This document shows, one piece after another, positions 54,257 through 63,661 of a stretch of 64,000 bases of DNA. Origin of the DNA: Alkalibacterium subtropicum (GTDB lineage: Bacteria > Bacillota > Bacilli > Lactobacillales > Carnobacteriaceae_A); contig NZ_FOLT01000009.1 in NCBI RefSeq assembly GCF_900112455.1, positions 1 to 64,000 on the forward strand, in the 5' to 3' direction. A model generated the notes under the pieces. The model was not told the DNA's origin, made no database searches, and worked only from the letters and a program-made list of their open reading frames with translations. Position 1 is the first letter of the stretch; each line of letters begins with the position of its first letter. A program made the position numbers and the translations under genes.

Positions 54257-55185
54257 TAGTTTTCCTCCTTAACGCCGTACTTTTCGATCCATTTAGCCGT
54301 TTCACTGTCTTTGATCAGCGGGAAGGAAAGTTTTGCGCGTTCTTCTAAAAAGGCTTTGGCGATCAGACGTGCCATATGACGGATGCGTTTCAGATAATCC
54401 GGACGGTCCGTCGCAGAAACAGCGCCTCTGGCATCTAGCATGTTGAAGGCATGGCTGCATTTCAATACATAGTCATAGGCCGGATGGACCAGGTTGTTTT
54501 CGATCTGCTTCAAGGCTTCCTTCTCATAGGCCTGGAATTGGCTGAATAAAAAGGCTGTGTCGCTCTGGTCGAAAGAATAAGCGGAATGCTCATACTCAGG
54601 GTGCTTGAAGATTTCGCCGTATTTGACACCCGGGGCCCATTCGATATCGTAGACACTGTTGACGTCCTGGATATAAGAAGCCAGACGTTCCAGTCCGTAG
54701 GTCAGTTCACTCGTCACTGAGTCCACTTCAAGACCGCCGACCTGCTGGAAGTAAGTGAACTGCGTGACTTCCATGCCGTCCAGCCAGACTTCCCAGCCCA
54801 GACCGGCACAGCCGAGTGACGGATTTTCCCAGTTGTCCTCAACAAAGCGGATATCGTGTTTCAGTGGATCGATACCAAGAGCTTTGAGACTTTCAATGTA
54901 GAGGTCCTGAATGTTTTTCGGTGAAGGCTTCATGACGACCTGAAACTGGTGGTGCTGATACAAACGGTTCGGGTTCTCGCCGTACCGTCCGTCAGCCGGT
55001 CGGCGGCTCGCTTCAACATAGGCGGCATTCCAGGGCTCAGGTCCGATGGCGCGTAAAAATGTATACGGGCTCATCGTTCCGGCCCCTTTTTCCGTGTCAT
55101 AGGCCTGCATCAGCATGCAGCCCTGTTTTGCCCAGAATTGCTGCAGCGTTAAGATGATATCTTGAAAAGTTTTGACTTCTTCCAT
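54256..55185 (-). CDS. glyQ: Glycyl-tRNA synthetase alpha subunit
   Basis: This 309-aa catalytic subunit is of the bacterial alpha2beta2 type: [46 protein letters not shown] and a C-terminal [17 protein letters not shown]. It charges tRNA-Gly. The start at 55185 follows GGAGAG at the right distance; the longer frame to 55212 would run into the T-box terminator. Regulated by the T-box leader upstream. Confidence 0.95.
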   Translation of the reverse strand: MEEVKTFQDIILTLQQFWAKQGCMLMQAYDTEKGAGTMSPYTFLRAIGPEPWNAAYVEASRRPADGRYGENPNRLYQHHQFQVVMKPSPKNIQDLYIESLKALGIDPLKHDIRFVEDNWENPSLGCAGLGWEVWLDGMEVTQFTYFQQVGGLEVDSVTSELTYGLERLASYIQDVNSVYDIEWAPGVKYGEIFKHPEYEHSAYSFDQSDTAFLFSQFQAYEKEALKQIENNLVHPAYDYVLKCSHAFNMLDARGAVSATDRPDYLKRIRHMARLIAKAFLEERAKLSFPLIKDSETAKWIEKYGVKEEN

Positions 55186-55210
55186 TTTTCTCTCTCCTTT
55201 TATAAAAAAC

Positions 55211-55446
55211 AAAAAAAGACTCGTCTCTATACTGATACGCGTGTTCAGTATAGGGACGAGTCTTCTCGCGGTTCCACCCTACTTCTGACTTCTTTAATGA
55301 AAGCCAGCACTTTTAAATGGACACTCCGGATGCCTTTCAAAACAGTGATGTCTGTGGCTTCCACTCGCCCACAGTCGCTAAAATCATCCGCTGTTCCTAC
55401 TCTTTCCTTCATCATGTCTTTTTGTCTATTGTCTAATCGATTTCTA
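55211..55446 (-). promoter_or_regulatory. Glycine T-box riboswitch upstream of glyQS
   Basis: On the minus strand the T-box sequence AGGGTGGAACCGCG (55267-55280) precedes a terminator (55211-55263; AGACTCGTC... with T7). Stem I contains AGGAACAGCGGAUG-like 5' sequence and a specifier region where GGC (55332-55334) sits just above an ATCCG/CGGAT base, matching a Gly codon read by tRNA-Gly(GCC). Uncharged tRNA-Gly would stabilise the antiterminator and turn on glyQS. Element class is certain; the specifier position is my reading. Confidence 0.93.
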
Positions 55447-55452
55447 TAGTCT

Positions 55453-55480
55453 ATCTTATCTTAATTAAATGATTTGTCAA
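55453..55480 (-). promoter_or_regulatory. Promoter of the glyQS T-box leader
   Basis: TTGACA (55475-55480) and TAAGAT (55453-55458) on the minus strand, 16 bp apart, just upstream of the T-box. Confidence 0.75.
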
Positions 55481-55512
55481 TCTTAAACTTTGACGCCCGT
55501 TGCACCGTCTTC

Positions 55513-56298
55513 TCAATCCGCTGCGTCGGCAGGAGGTTTCATCAGATTCTCCCATTCTTTCATACTGTCGATGAATTTGCGGCTTTTAAGCCGTATCCCG
55601 ACCAGTTCATCATAAAGCTGATCGATCACCGCTCTGATTTCTTTTTTCGTTTCGTCTTTGACCGAGATCGAATTGATCTTGTCAAAAGAGATCACTGAAA
55701 ACAGTCGGATAAAATGGATCGCTTTGGGACTGGCGTGGTAACGCCGTTCATCTTCGTGAAAATGTTTCGGGCACAGCAGGCCGTGGTGCAGGCTTGAATA
55801 ATCAAAGGCCCCTTCTGTGAGTCCGCAGATCACGCAGCCGCGCAGTTCAGGCATGACCCCGAAGTACCTCAGAAAACGGACCTCGAAGATGTTCATGATC
55901 ACTTCAGCATCCAGCCCTTCGTCAACGGCCTCAAGCCCCCTGTTGAGCTGTTCATACAAGCCGGGATCGACCTGCCTGTCTTCCAGAGCGGCATCTGCGA
56001 GCTGCAGGATATAGGTGGCATAAGCATTTTTAAAGATATCCTGCTGGATCGAAGCGAAAGGCGACACATGCTTGGAATCCCGCAGGAAACTCAAACCCGT
56101 GTCTCTGATATCGGCGATATAGGTCGCCTGAGTAAACGGCTGGATGGCCGGTCTCAGCTTGTTATTGGGATTCTTCGTGCCGCGGACAAAAAACATCCGT
56201 TTACCGTATTCGCGGGTAAAAAGCTTGAGGAGATAGTCCCGCTCCCGATGTTTTCTGACAGACAGCACGATGCCCTGTACTTCTTCTAACTGAGACAC
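55513..56298 (-). CDS. recO: DNA repair protein RecO
   Basis: This 261-aa protein has an N-terminal OB fold (QGIVLSVRKHRERDYLLKLFTREYGKRMFFVRG) and a helical domain with a zinc-type CVICG motif at about 155. RecO anneals ssDNA and with RecR loads RecA. It is the last gene of the phoH-ybeY-dgkA-cdd-era-recO unit, 29 bp after era. Confidence 0.92.
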   Translation of the reverse strand: MSQLEEVQGIVLSVRKHRERDYLLKLFTREYGKRMFFVRGTKNPNNKLRPAIQPFTQATYIADIRDTGLSFLRDSKHVSPFASIQQDIFKNAYATYILQLADAALEDRQVDPGLYEQLNRGLEAVDEGLDAEVIMNIFEVRFLRYFGVMPELRGCVICGLTEGAFDYSSLHHGLLCPKHFHEDERRYHASPKAIHFIRLFSVISFDKINSISVKDETKKEIRAVIDQLYDELVGIRLKSRKFIDSMKEWENLMKPPADAAD

Positions 56299-56327
56299 TC
56301 AGTCACCTTCTCACTTTCCAGTTGAAC

Positions 56328-57640
<1,313 letters not shown>

Positions 57641-57653
57641 TTATATCGCCTCT

Positions 57654-58049
57654 TTATCTTAGTATTTGTAGTAGCTTAGGTAACAAAATAATCACGCCGA
57701 TCACAGCGGCAAAGCTGGCTGTGACCAAAACGACTGCCGCTGCCATGTCTTTGACTTTTTTGGCTATCGGATGATAGTCTTCCGTAACCAGATCGACCAG
57801 GTTCTCAACGACTGTATTGATCAGTTCCATAACGAACACGAGGTAGCTGACAAGGATCAGCCAGAGCCATTCGTCGCGTGACAAATCGAGAAACAAAGAC
57901 AAGGTCACGACAAAAATACCGGTCAGTACATGCGTACGCATATTGCGCTCTTCCTGAAAGGCCGTTTTTACCCCCTGGAAAGCATAGCGGAACGAGTCGC
58001 TGTATTTTCTGTTTTTGCTTGGAAGGTCGTGCTTATCTTTTGAGTCCAT
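57654..58049 (-). CDS. dgkA: Undecaprenol kinase / diacylglycerol kinase
   Basis: This 131-aa membrane protein has three helices and the DgkA motif [20 protein letters not shown] with catalytic Glu residues, followed by [12 protein letters not shown]-like KDMAAAVVL. In Gram-positives this family phosphorylates undecaprenol to recycle the peptidoglycan lipid carrier. It overlaps ybeY by 17 bp. Confidence 0.93.
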   Translation of the reverse strand: MDSKDKHDLPSKNRKYSDSFRYAFQGVKTAFQEERNMRTHVLTGIFVVTLSLFLDLSRDEWLWLILVSYLVFVMELINTVVENLVDLVTEDYHPIAKKVKDMAAAVVLVTASFAAVIGVIILLPKLLQILR

Positions 58050-58503
58050 ACTCTCTTAAAATCTCCTCTTGTAGTGAAAACATTTCCTTCTCGTCCGCTT
58101 CGGTCATATGGTCGTATCCGTTCAGATGGAGGAAACCATGAACAAGCAGGAAGCCCAGCTCGCGATCTACGGAATGGCCGTATGCTTCAGCCTGCTCGAC
58201 CGCTTTGTCGTAGGAAAGAAAAATGTCTCCCAAGTCTCTTGGTATGTCACCTTCTTCCATATCGATTGTCATGAAAATGTCTTCGTCGTCTTCCAGGGCG
58301 AAACTGATGACATCCGTCACGGCATCTTTGTCCCGATATTCCCTGTTGATTTCTCTGATCTTCTGATTATCGACCACCGTGATCGAAATCCCGGCGTTGT
58401 CCGGGATAGACAGTTTAGCTGCTGCAAACTGCAGCAGGTCTTCCATCCAGGTCGTTTTCTGTTCGGTTATCTTTTGTGTTTCATCGTATATCACTATATC
58501 CAT
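58033..58503 (-). CDS. ybeY: Endoribonuclease YbeY (rRNA maturation)
   Basis: This 156-aa UPF0054 metalloprotein has the zinc motif [11 protein letters not shown] and [12 protein letters not shown]. It functions in 16S 3'-end maturation and rRNA quality control. It abuts phoH directly: the gene for the 7TM-HD protein PgpH, which often lies between them in Firmicutes, is absent here. Confidence 0.95.
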   Translation of the reverse strand: MDIVIYDETQKITEQKTTWMEDLLQFAAAKLSIPDNAGISITVVDNQKIREINREYRDKDAVTDVISFALEDDEDIFMTIDMEEGDIPRDLGDIFLSYDKAVEQAEAYGHSVDRELGFLLVHGFLHLNGYDHMTEADEKEMFSLQEEILREYGLKR

Positions 58504-59475
58504 TTAATCTTCCACGTCCGTTTCATTCACATACGCATGGATCACTTTTGCCACGAGAGGATGCCTCACAACATCTTCCGCTTCAAAGTGAACATGTGCG
58601 ATACCCTTGACATTGCTTAACACACGTTCCGCATGGATCAGTCCGCTGCTTACTCGTCTGGGCAGGTCGATCTGGGTGATGTCGCCATTGATGACCATTT
58701 TAGAGCCGAATCCCAGACGCGTTAAAAACATCTTCATCTGCTGACTGGTGGTGTTCTGCGCTTCATCGAGAATGATAAAGGCATCATCGAGTGTCCGTCC
58801 GCGCATATAAGCTAAAGGTGCGATCTCGATGGTTTCTCTTTCGATCAGACGGTTGGTATGCTCGGTACCAAAAATCGTGTACAAGGCATCGTATAAAGGA
58901 CGCAGATACGGATCCACTTTTTCCTTGAGATCGCCTGGAAGAAAACCGAGATTCTCACCCGCTTCGACAGCAGGCCGCGTCAGGATGATACGCTTGACGT
59001 CACCTCTGCGCATCGCTGCCACCGCCATCGCCACCGCCACGAAGGTTTTCCCTGTTCCGGCAGGTCCGATACCGAAAACGATATCGTGATGCTTGATCGC
59101 CTCGATATAATTGCGCTGACCGACGTTGCGTGCCCGCAGTATTTTACCGTCTTTGTCGCGCGTGATCTCTTCTTCATACATACGGACGAATTTTGATAAT
59201 TTATCCTGTTTGGCCATTCGGATGGCCGAAACGATATCCGCCTTTTTTATCGTGATGCCTTTCTCTTCCAGGACTAAAAGCTGCTGGAAAAGCGATTCGA
59301 TCAGGTCGATGGTGTTACCATTACCTTCGACTTCAAGATTGGTCCCGCGGCTGTTGATGACCACACCCATTTCTTCTTCGATCAAGTTTAAATAACTGTT
59401 TTGAGGACCAAACAGCGCAAACACACGCTGCGAATCTTCTAATTGAATCTGTCGCTTCTCATTTGATTCAGTCAA
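58504..59475 (-). CDS. phoH: PhoH-family ATPase
   Basis: This 323-aa protein has an N-terminal KH-like region and a P-loop domain: Walker A GPAGTGKTFVAVA, Walker B AFIILDEAQN, plus RPAVEAGENLGFLPGDL. The PhoH/YbeZ ATPase is linked to RNA and ribosome maturation through its partner YbeY, encoded next. First gene of the unit; no clear promoter was resolved in 59476-59625. Confidence 0.94.
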   Translation of the reverse strand: MTESNEKRQIQLEDSQRVFALFGPQNSYLNLIEEEMGVVINSRGTNLEVEGNGNTIDLIESLFQQLLVLEEKGITIKKADIVSAIRMAKQDKLSKFVRMYEEEITRDKDGKILRARNVGQRNYIEAIKHHDIVFGIGPAGTGKTFVAVAMAVAAMRRGDVKRIILTRPAVEAGENLGFLPGDLKEKVDPYLRPLYDALYTIFGTEHTNRLIERETIEIAPLAYMRGRTLDDAFIILDEAQNTTSQQMKMFLTRLGFGSKMVINGDITQIDLPRRVSSGLIHAERVLSNVKGIAHVHFEAEDVVRHPLVAKVIHAYVNETDVED

Positions 59476-59625
59476 GCAGTTAACATCTCCTTTTTAAATA
59501 AGCCTGACCTCTGGATCAGCACCTATGCATTAGTCGTTTAAGTATATAAATAATAGCATAAATAGGATGAAATCTCTATAAAGTTGCAGAAAATCACTGT
59601 TTTCTAATCAACCACTTTCACAGTG

Positions 59626-59667
59626 CATAAAAAGAACGCTGTTTAGATAGTTCTAAACAGCGTTCTT
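59626..59667 (-). terminator. Terminator of rpsU-yqeY
   Basis: A perfect 16-bp stem (59632-59647 with 59652-59667) with TTTTT on the minus strand, 15 bp past the yqeY stop. Confidence 0.9.
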
Positions 59668-59681
59668 CCAAGATCAAAGGC

Positions 59682-60128
59682 TTACTTATTCAGTTCTTCT
59701 TTAACGATAGAGCTTACTAAAGATCCATCTGCTTTTCCTTTAACTTTCGGCATCAGCGCACCCATCACTTTACCCATGTCCTGCATGGATGATGCCTGCG
59801 TCTGCGCGATCGTTTCCTGAACAATCGTACGGACTTCATCTTCACTTAATTGCGCCGGAAGATAATTATTCACAACGGACAGCTCTTTTTCAAGTTTCAA
59901 AACCAGGTCATCGCGACCGGCGGCCTTGAATTCATTCAAAGATTCCAGACGCTGCTTCTTTTCACGAGCAAGGATCGTTAATTCTTCTTCCTCGGAGAGT
60001 TCTTCGCCTTTATTGATCTGTTCAGTCTGAAGTGCAGATTTCAACATACGAACAGTCGATAGTGTTTCTTTATCTTTCTGTTTCATAGCCGTTTTCATAT
60101 CCTGATTCAGTTGATCAAGTTTACTCAT
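59682..60128 (-). CDS. yqeY: GatB/YqeY domain protein
   Basis: This 148-aa helical protein matches YqeY (MKTAMKQKDKETLSTVRMLKSAL; LSEDEVRTIVQETI; DMGKVMGALMPKVKGKADG). It resembles the tail domain of GatB and may bind tRNA; its role is uncertain. The start is the ATG at 60128, 5 bp after AAGGTGG; a GTG three codons earlier is possible. It follows rpsU by 40 bp, the usual pairing. Confidence 0.92.
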   Translation of the reverse strand: MSKLDQLNQDMKTAMKQKDKETLSTVRMLKSALQTEQINKGEELSEEEELTILAREKKQRLESLNEFKAAGRDDLVLKLEKELSVVNNYLPAQLSEDEVRTIVQETIAQTQASSMQDMGKVMGALMPKVKGKADGSLVSSIVKEELNK

Positions 60129-60168
60129 CTCGTCCACCTTCTATCCTATCGAAACATCAGATAAAAAA

Positions 60169-60339
60169 TTATTTGCGTTTACGTGCTTCGATCGATTTCT
60201 TTTTACGCTTAACACTTGGTTTTTCGTAGTACTCGCGTTTACGGGCTTCTTTCATTGTGCCGGATTTAGAAACGGAACGTTTAAAACGACGAAGAGCATC
60301 TTCAAGGTTTTCACCTTTTTTGAGTTCTGTTTTAGTCAA
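60169..60339 (-). CDS. rpsU: 30S ribosomal protein S21
   Basis: This 56-aa basic protein has the S21 core [19 protein letters not shown] and [16 protein letters not shown]. The start is a TTG (60337-60339) with a strong ribosome site AGGGGAGGGG 7 bp upstream; this gives the standard length. An upstream ATG would add eight non-family residues that overlap that ribosome site. Confidence 0.94.
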   Translation of the reverse strand: MTKTELKKGENLEDALRRFKRSVSKSGTMKEARKREYYEKPSVKRKKKSIEARKRK

Positions 60340-60440
60340 CGTTCTTCCCCTCCCCTCGTACATTCAGGGCGTTCCTCTTGCTGGTAAAAAGTAAAATAGT
60401 CACAATTGGTCTTCCCTATCACTAGATGATGTAATCGTAA

Positions 60441-60468
60441 TTTATACATAAAGTAAAGTATAATACAA
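60441..60468 (-). promoter_or_regulatory. Probable promoter of rpsU-yqeY
   Basis: TTGTAT (60463-60468) and TATAAA (60441-60446) on the minus strand, 16 bp apart, about 100 bp upstream of rpsU. Confidence 0.5.
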
Positions 60469-60492
60469 TTCACTGTTTATTATATACAATAA

Positions 60493-60552
60493 AAGAGAGA
60501 GCGTCAACCTCATCATCAAATAAATCATGACAAAATTATTGACACGCTCTCA
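60493..60552 (-). terminator. Terminator of the Fur-family regulator gene
   Basis: GAGAGCG.TCAA pairs across about 30 nt with TTGA.CGCTCTC (60500-60552) with a small bulge; the minus-strand tail is CTCTTTTATTG. Confidence 0.6.
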
Positions 60553-60554
60553 CC

Positions 60555-60983
60555 TTATTTAGTTAACTGAACCTGACGGCACTCGCTGCACTTACCGAAA
60601 AGCTCAAAGCGGTGCGAGTCCACTTCATAGCCCGGCAGCTGACCTTGAAACAGTTCCAGCGGGCAGTCAAGTTCTTTCGTCTTGCCGCAGACGGTGCAGA
60701 TAAAATGATGATGATGCCCATGAACGTCACATGTGGCCCGGAATAGTTTTTCCCCGTTCAGTTCAGTTTCCTCCACGACCTTCAATTCGACAAAGGTATG
60801 CAGATTTCGGTATATCGTATCTGGGCTGATACCCGGAAACATTTTTTTCAGCTTATCCTGGACTTCTTTTGCAGACATATATTTATTGGAGTTATAGAGT
60901 AGTTCGAGAATTCGCTGTCGTTTCCCTGTCGTCTTGTACCCATTACGCTTAAGCGTTCTGACAGCTTGTTCAAAAGCAGACAC
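60555..60983 (-). CDS. Fur-family metal-responsive repressor (Fur/Zur type)
   Basis: This 142-aa regulator has a winged helix (TTGKRQRILELLYNSNKYMSA, GISPDTIYRNLHTF) and the Fur dimerisation/metal domain with HGHHHHFICTVCGKTKELDCP and a C-terminal CSEC; the two CxxC pairs form the structural zinc site. Family member is clear, but Fur, Zur and PerR cannot be told apart with certainty; the position resembles the Bacillus zur (yqfV) neighbourhood. GTG start at 60983 follows AAAGGAAG. Its promoter overlaps a palindrome. Confidence 0.88.
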   Translation of the reverse strand: MSAFEQAVRTLKRNGYKTTGKRQRILELLYNSNKYMSAKEVQDKLKKMFPGISPDTIYRNLHTFVELKVVEETELNGEKLFRATCDVHGHHHHFICTVCGKTKELDCPLELFQGQLPGYEVDSHRFELFGKCSECRQVQLTK

Positions 60984-61022
60984 AGTATCGCTTCCTTTAA
61001 TATGATTTGTTATTCTTAAACT

Positions 61023-61051
61023 AGTATATCGCAAACCTTGAAAAATTCAAG
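61023..61051 (-). promoter_or_regulatory. Promoter of the Fur-family gene with overlapping palindrome
   Basis: TTGAAT (61045-61050) and TATACT (61023-61028), 16 bp apart, on the minus strand. The palindrome CTTGAA-AAA-TTCAAG (61037-61051, plus-strand reading) covers the -35 and spacer and could be an operator. Confidence 0.55.
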
Positions 61052-61068
61052 TTTCAAATGTGTTCTAA

Positions 61069-61096
61069 TTGTGAACGACTTCCTATATACTATAAG
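61069..61096 (+). promoter_or_regulatory. Promoter of the PPDK regulatory gene
   Basis: TTGTGA (61069-61074) and TATAAG (61091-61096), 16 bp apart, 30 bp upstream of the start codon and back-to-back with the Fur-family gene promoter. Confidence 0.55.
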
Positions 61097-61127
61097 TATC
61101 ATTCAATTTCAGAAAGGAGCTTTCATT

Positions 61128-61940
61128 ATGTCTCACCCTACATCCTTAACGATCATGGTCCTGTCCGATTCAGTCGGCGGTACAGCCAGCAATGTCGTGC
61201 ATGCGGCACTGGCCCAGTTCCCGGATGTCGACTATGAATTAAAGAACTTCCCTTTTATCCGGGAGGAAGATCAGCTGACGGTCGTCCTTGAAAAGGCCAA
61301 ACGCTTCAATGCGGTCGTTCTTCATACCTTCGTCGATCCGATCCTGGTCGAAACGATCGAAACCTTCTGCAACGGAAACGAGATCACATGCATCGATGTG
61401 CTCAATCCGCTGATCAGAGAAGTCACCTCCCGGACGAATACGATGCCCCAGCACAAACCGGGTGCCAAGCATAAGCTGGATGATAAGTACTTCAACCGCA
61501 TCAGCGCGCTTGAATTTGCTGTCCAATACGATGACGGCAAGGATCCTAAAGGGTTTCTCGAAGCTGACATCGTTATTTTAGGCATTTCCCGCACATCCAA
61601 GACACCCTTGAGCATTTATATGGCTAATCAGGGTTATAAAGTCGCTAACCTGCCGCTCATGCCCGAATCAAAACTGCCGGATGAGATCTGGCAAGTAGAC
61701 TCGAATCGGATGGTCGGCTTGACGAACGAAGAAGAAATGCTTTCCAACATCCGTCGTGAACGGATGCTTTCTTACGGTATGGATCCTGAAACACCTTATT
61801 CCAGTAAGGAACGTATCCGCAAGGAAATCCAGTATGCTGAAGAACTTTATAGAAAGCTGAACTGTCAGATCATCAACGTCTCCAGCAAGTCGATCGAAGA
61901 AACGTCTGCCATTATTATTGACTCTTTAAAAAATCGTTAA
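61128..61940 (+). CDS. Pyruvate,phosphate dikinase regulatory protein (PPSRP / YqfL type)
   Basis: This 270-aa kinase/phosphorylase has the DUF299 signature: VLSDSVGGTASNVVHAAL at the N-terminus, EFAVQYDDGKDP, and the P-loop-like ADIVILGISRTSKTPLSIY. It reversibly phosphorylates a Thr of PPDK or PEP synthase using ADP. No ppdK gene is in the window. The start is the ATG at 61128 behind AAAGGAG; an ATG at 61038 lies in promoter sequence. Confidence 0.9.
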   Translation: MSHPTSLTIMVLSDSVGGTASNVVHAALAQFPDVDYELKNFPFIREEDQLTVVLEKAKRFNAVVLHTFVDPILVETIETFCNGNEITCIDVLNPLIREVTSRTNTMPQHKPGAKHKLDDKYFNRISALEFAVQYDDGKDPKGFLEADIVILGISRTSKTPLSIYMANQGYKVANLPLMPESKLPDEIWQVDSNRMVGLTNEEEMLSNIRRERMLSYGMDPETPYSSKERIRKEIQYAEELYRKLNCQIINVSSKSIEETSAIIIDSLKNR

Positions 61941-61962
61941 AGCGTCTGTCCCTTATATCATA

Positions 61963-62020
61963 AACGTGCTCCAGGTCCGCCTCCTCTTCTGATTTGAAGA
62001 GAGAGAACCTGGAGCACGTT
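61963..62020. terminator. Bidirectional terminator between PPSRP and the MurE-like gene
   Basis: AACGTGCTCCAGGT (61963-61976) pairs with ACCTGGAGCACGTT (62007-62020), with an inner CTCTTC/GAAGAG stem. T-rich sequence follows on the plus strand; the minus side is A/T-poor, so it serves the plus-strand gene best. Confidence 0.75.
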
Positions 62021-62092
62021 TTCGTTTGTGTGATGTTATGAGACTGGAACACGTCTTGAGTTGCCCCTGAAAGGGAGCGAAGCGAAAATACG

Positions 62093-63661
62093 TCAGGAGA
62101 CATCTACAGCATCTGTTGTCTTCATGCCGAGCATTTTTTTACTCAGGATCGCATCGACCGCTTCCCTGTCTGTATCTGGTCTCTTTTTCAACAGCTCCAT
62201 TACGATCCTGGCACCGTGATCCATCCCATGCGCCCCTGTGATCAGCAGAAGATCGCCTGGCTTGACCTGTTTGAGACTGGCTTCGAGCGCATCATACAGC
62301 TCGTCATAAAAATCTACTGCTATGCCTCTCGCCTCCATGACTTCCATGAATGCCGCTGTTTCTTCATCTTTTACAGTATCCAGTTCCCCGACATGGGAGC
62401 GACTGGCAGTCAAGGTCACGCTGTCGATATCCAAAGAGGGGAACCAGTCGGCCATTTTCGCTGCATTTTCCCGATTGACTTCGGCTCCCCTGCTCCCGCG
62501 GACCGCATGCACAAAATGGATCGTCTTGACATTCAAGTTTTTCAATGTGTTCATACTGGCGTCAATATTATCTTCATTCAGGAGCAGGTCATCGATGACC
62601 ATAAATTCCTTATCATAAAGGATCTGAAAACGTCTTTCAACACCTCCAAAGCCCTCTATCCCTGACTTGACGACACTTAAAGGGATATCATTGACCAATC
62701 CTGTGATGATGGCCGTCAGCGCATTATAGACAGAATAAAGACCCGGCACCGCTAAGTCGATCCGGAATGGCTCCAACCATATCTGTCTGCCGGTCAAGCT
62801 TTGCACAGCACGTTTCTGAGTGACGGTAAACGAAGGGATTCCGTTCTCCATATCAAGATCAGAGACATGGAAGTGTCCCGAGGCGTTCTCGATGCCGAAA
62901 GCAATCACCTGTGCTTCCGTTTCTTCTGTCAGCTTTTCTATGAGTGGCTCATCAATATTCAGCAAGGCAACGCTCGTTTTCGGCGCCTGACGAATAAATG
63001 AGGCTTTAGCCTTATAATAAGCATCGAACGACCCGTGCAGTTCGATATGATCGCGATGGATATTGGTAAAGGCGGCCACATCGAAAGCTACATTGTCTGT
63101 ACGTTTCAAGGCTAAAGCAGATGAAGAGACCTCCATCGATACATGCGAGACGCCTTTGTCATGCATTTTTTTCAAGTAGCGCTGCAGATCCAGCGATTCC
63201 GGCGTCGTCAGTACGGCCGGCACCATGACGTCGCTAAACTTGACCATGATCGTCCCGATGAGTCCGGTAGCCAGATCATTTGCTCGAAAAACGGCATCTG
63301 TCATGTATGTAATCGTGGTTTTCCCGTTTGTCCCGGTCACACCGAATAAACGCATCTCACGCGACGGCCGGCCATAGAAACAGTCCGACGCTAATGCCAG
63401 TGCTCTTCGTCCGTCAGCGACCAGGAACTGCGGGATCCTTATATTGGGGAGGAACCGTTCAACGATTAGAGCGGCCGCTCCATTTTCGACTGCCAGTTCA
63501 GCGTAGTTGTGCCCATCCGTTTTAAAGCCGCGGATACACACGAACAGTGTGCCCGACTGGACCTCGCTGGAATGATAGGCCAGTTTGGTGATATCTAAAT
63601 CGTTTTGCCTGTTCCTCTCAGAAACAGGATCGATCGCTTGAAGCAGTACAGATAATTTCAT
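62093..63661 (-). CDS. MurE-like Mur ligase with non-canonical C-terminal domain
   Basis: This 522-aa protein has the three Mur-ligase domains. The N-terminal and ATPase domains are MurE-like (YHSSEVQSGTLFVCIRGFKTDGH; P-loop GVTGTNGKTT; VSMEVSSSALALKR; FTNIHRDHIELHGSFDAY with the carbamylated-Lys region). The C-terminal domain departs: the usual DYAHTPD is replaced by IDDLLLNEDNID, the diamino-acid motif (D-N/D-P-R) by TLTASRSHVGEL, and the GKGHE loop by ITGAHGMDHG. It may add another residue or be a paralogue of the true MurE. Strong GGAGG ribosome site. Confidence 0.75.
   Translation of the reverse strand: MKLSVLLQAIDPVSERNRQNDLDITKLAYHSSEVQSGTLFVCIRGFKTDGHNYAELAVENGAAALIVERFLPNIRIPQFLVADGRRALALASDCFYGRPSREMRLFGVTGTNGKTTITYMTDAVFRANDLATGLIGTIMVKFSDVMVPAVLTTPESLDLQRYLKKMHDKGVSHVSMEVSSSALALKRTDNVAFDVAAFTNIHRDHIELHGSFDAYYKAKASFIRQAPKTSVALLNIDEPLIEKLTEETEAQVIAFGIENASGHFHVSDLDMENGIPSFTVTQKRAVQSLTGRQIWLEPFRIDLAVPGLYSVYNALTAIITGLVNDIPLSVVKSGIEGFGGVERRFQILYDKEFMVIDDLLLNEDNIDASMNTLKNLNVKTIHFVHAVRGSRGAEVNRENAAKMADWFPSLDIDSVTLTASRSHVGELDTVKDEETAAFMEVMEARGIAVDFYDELYDALEASLKQVKPGDLLLITGAHGMDHGARIVMELLKKRPDTDREAVDAILSKKMLGMKTTDAVDVS

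Noticed and set aside
61038-61127. Longer N-terminus for the PPDK regulatory protein
   Set aside because: The extension covers the promoter; the AAAGGAG site and the family alignment favour the ATG at 61128.
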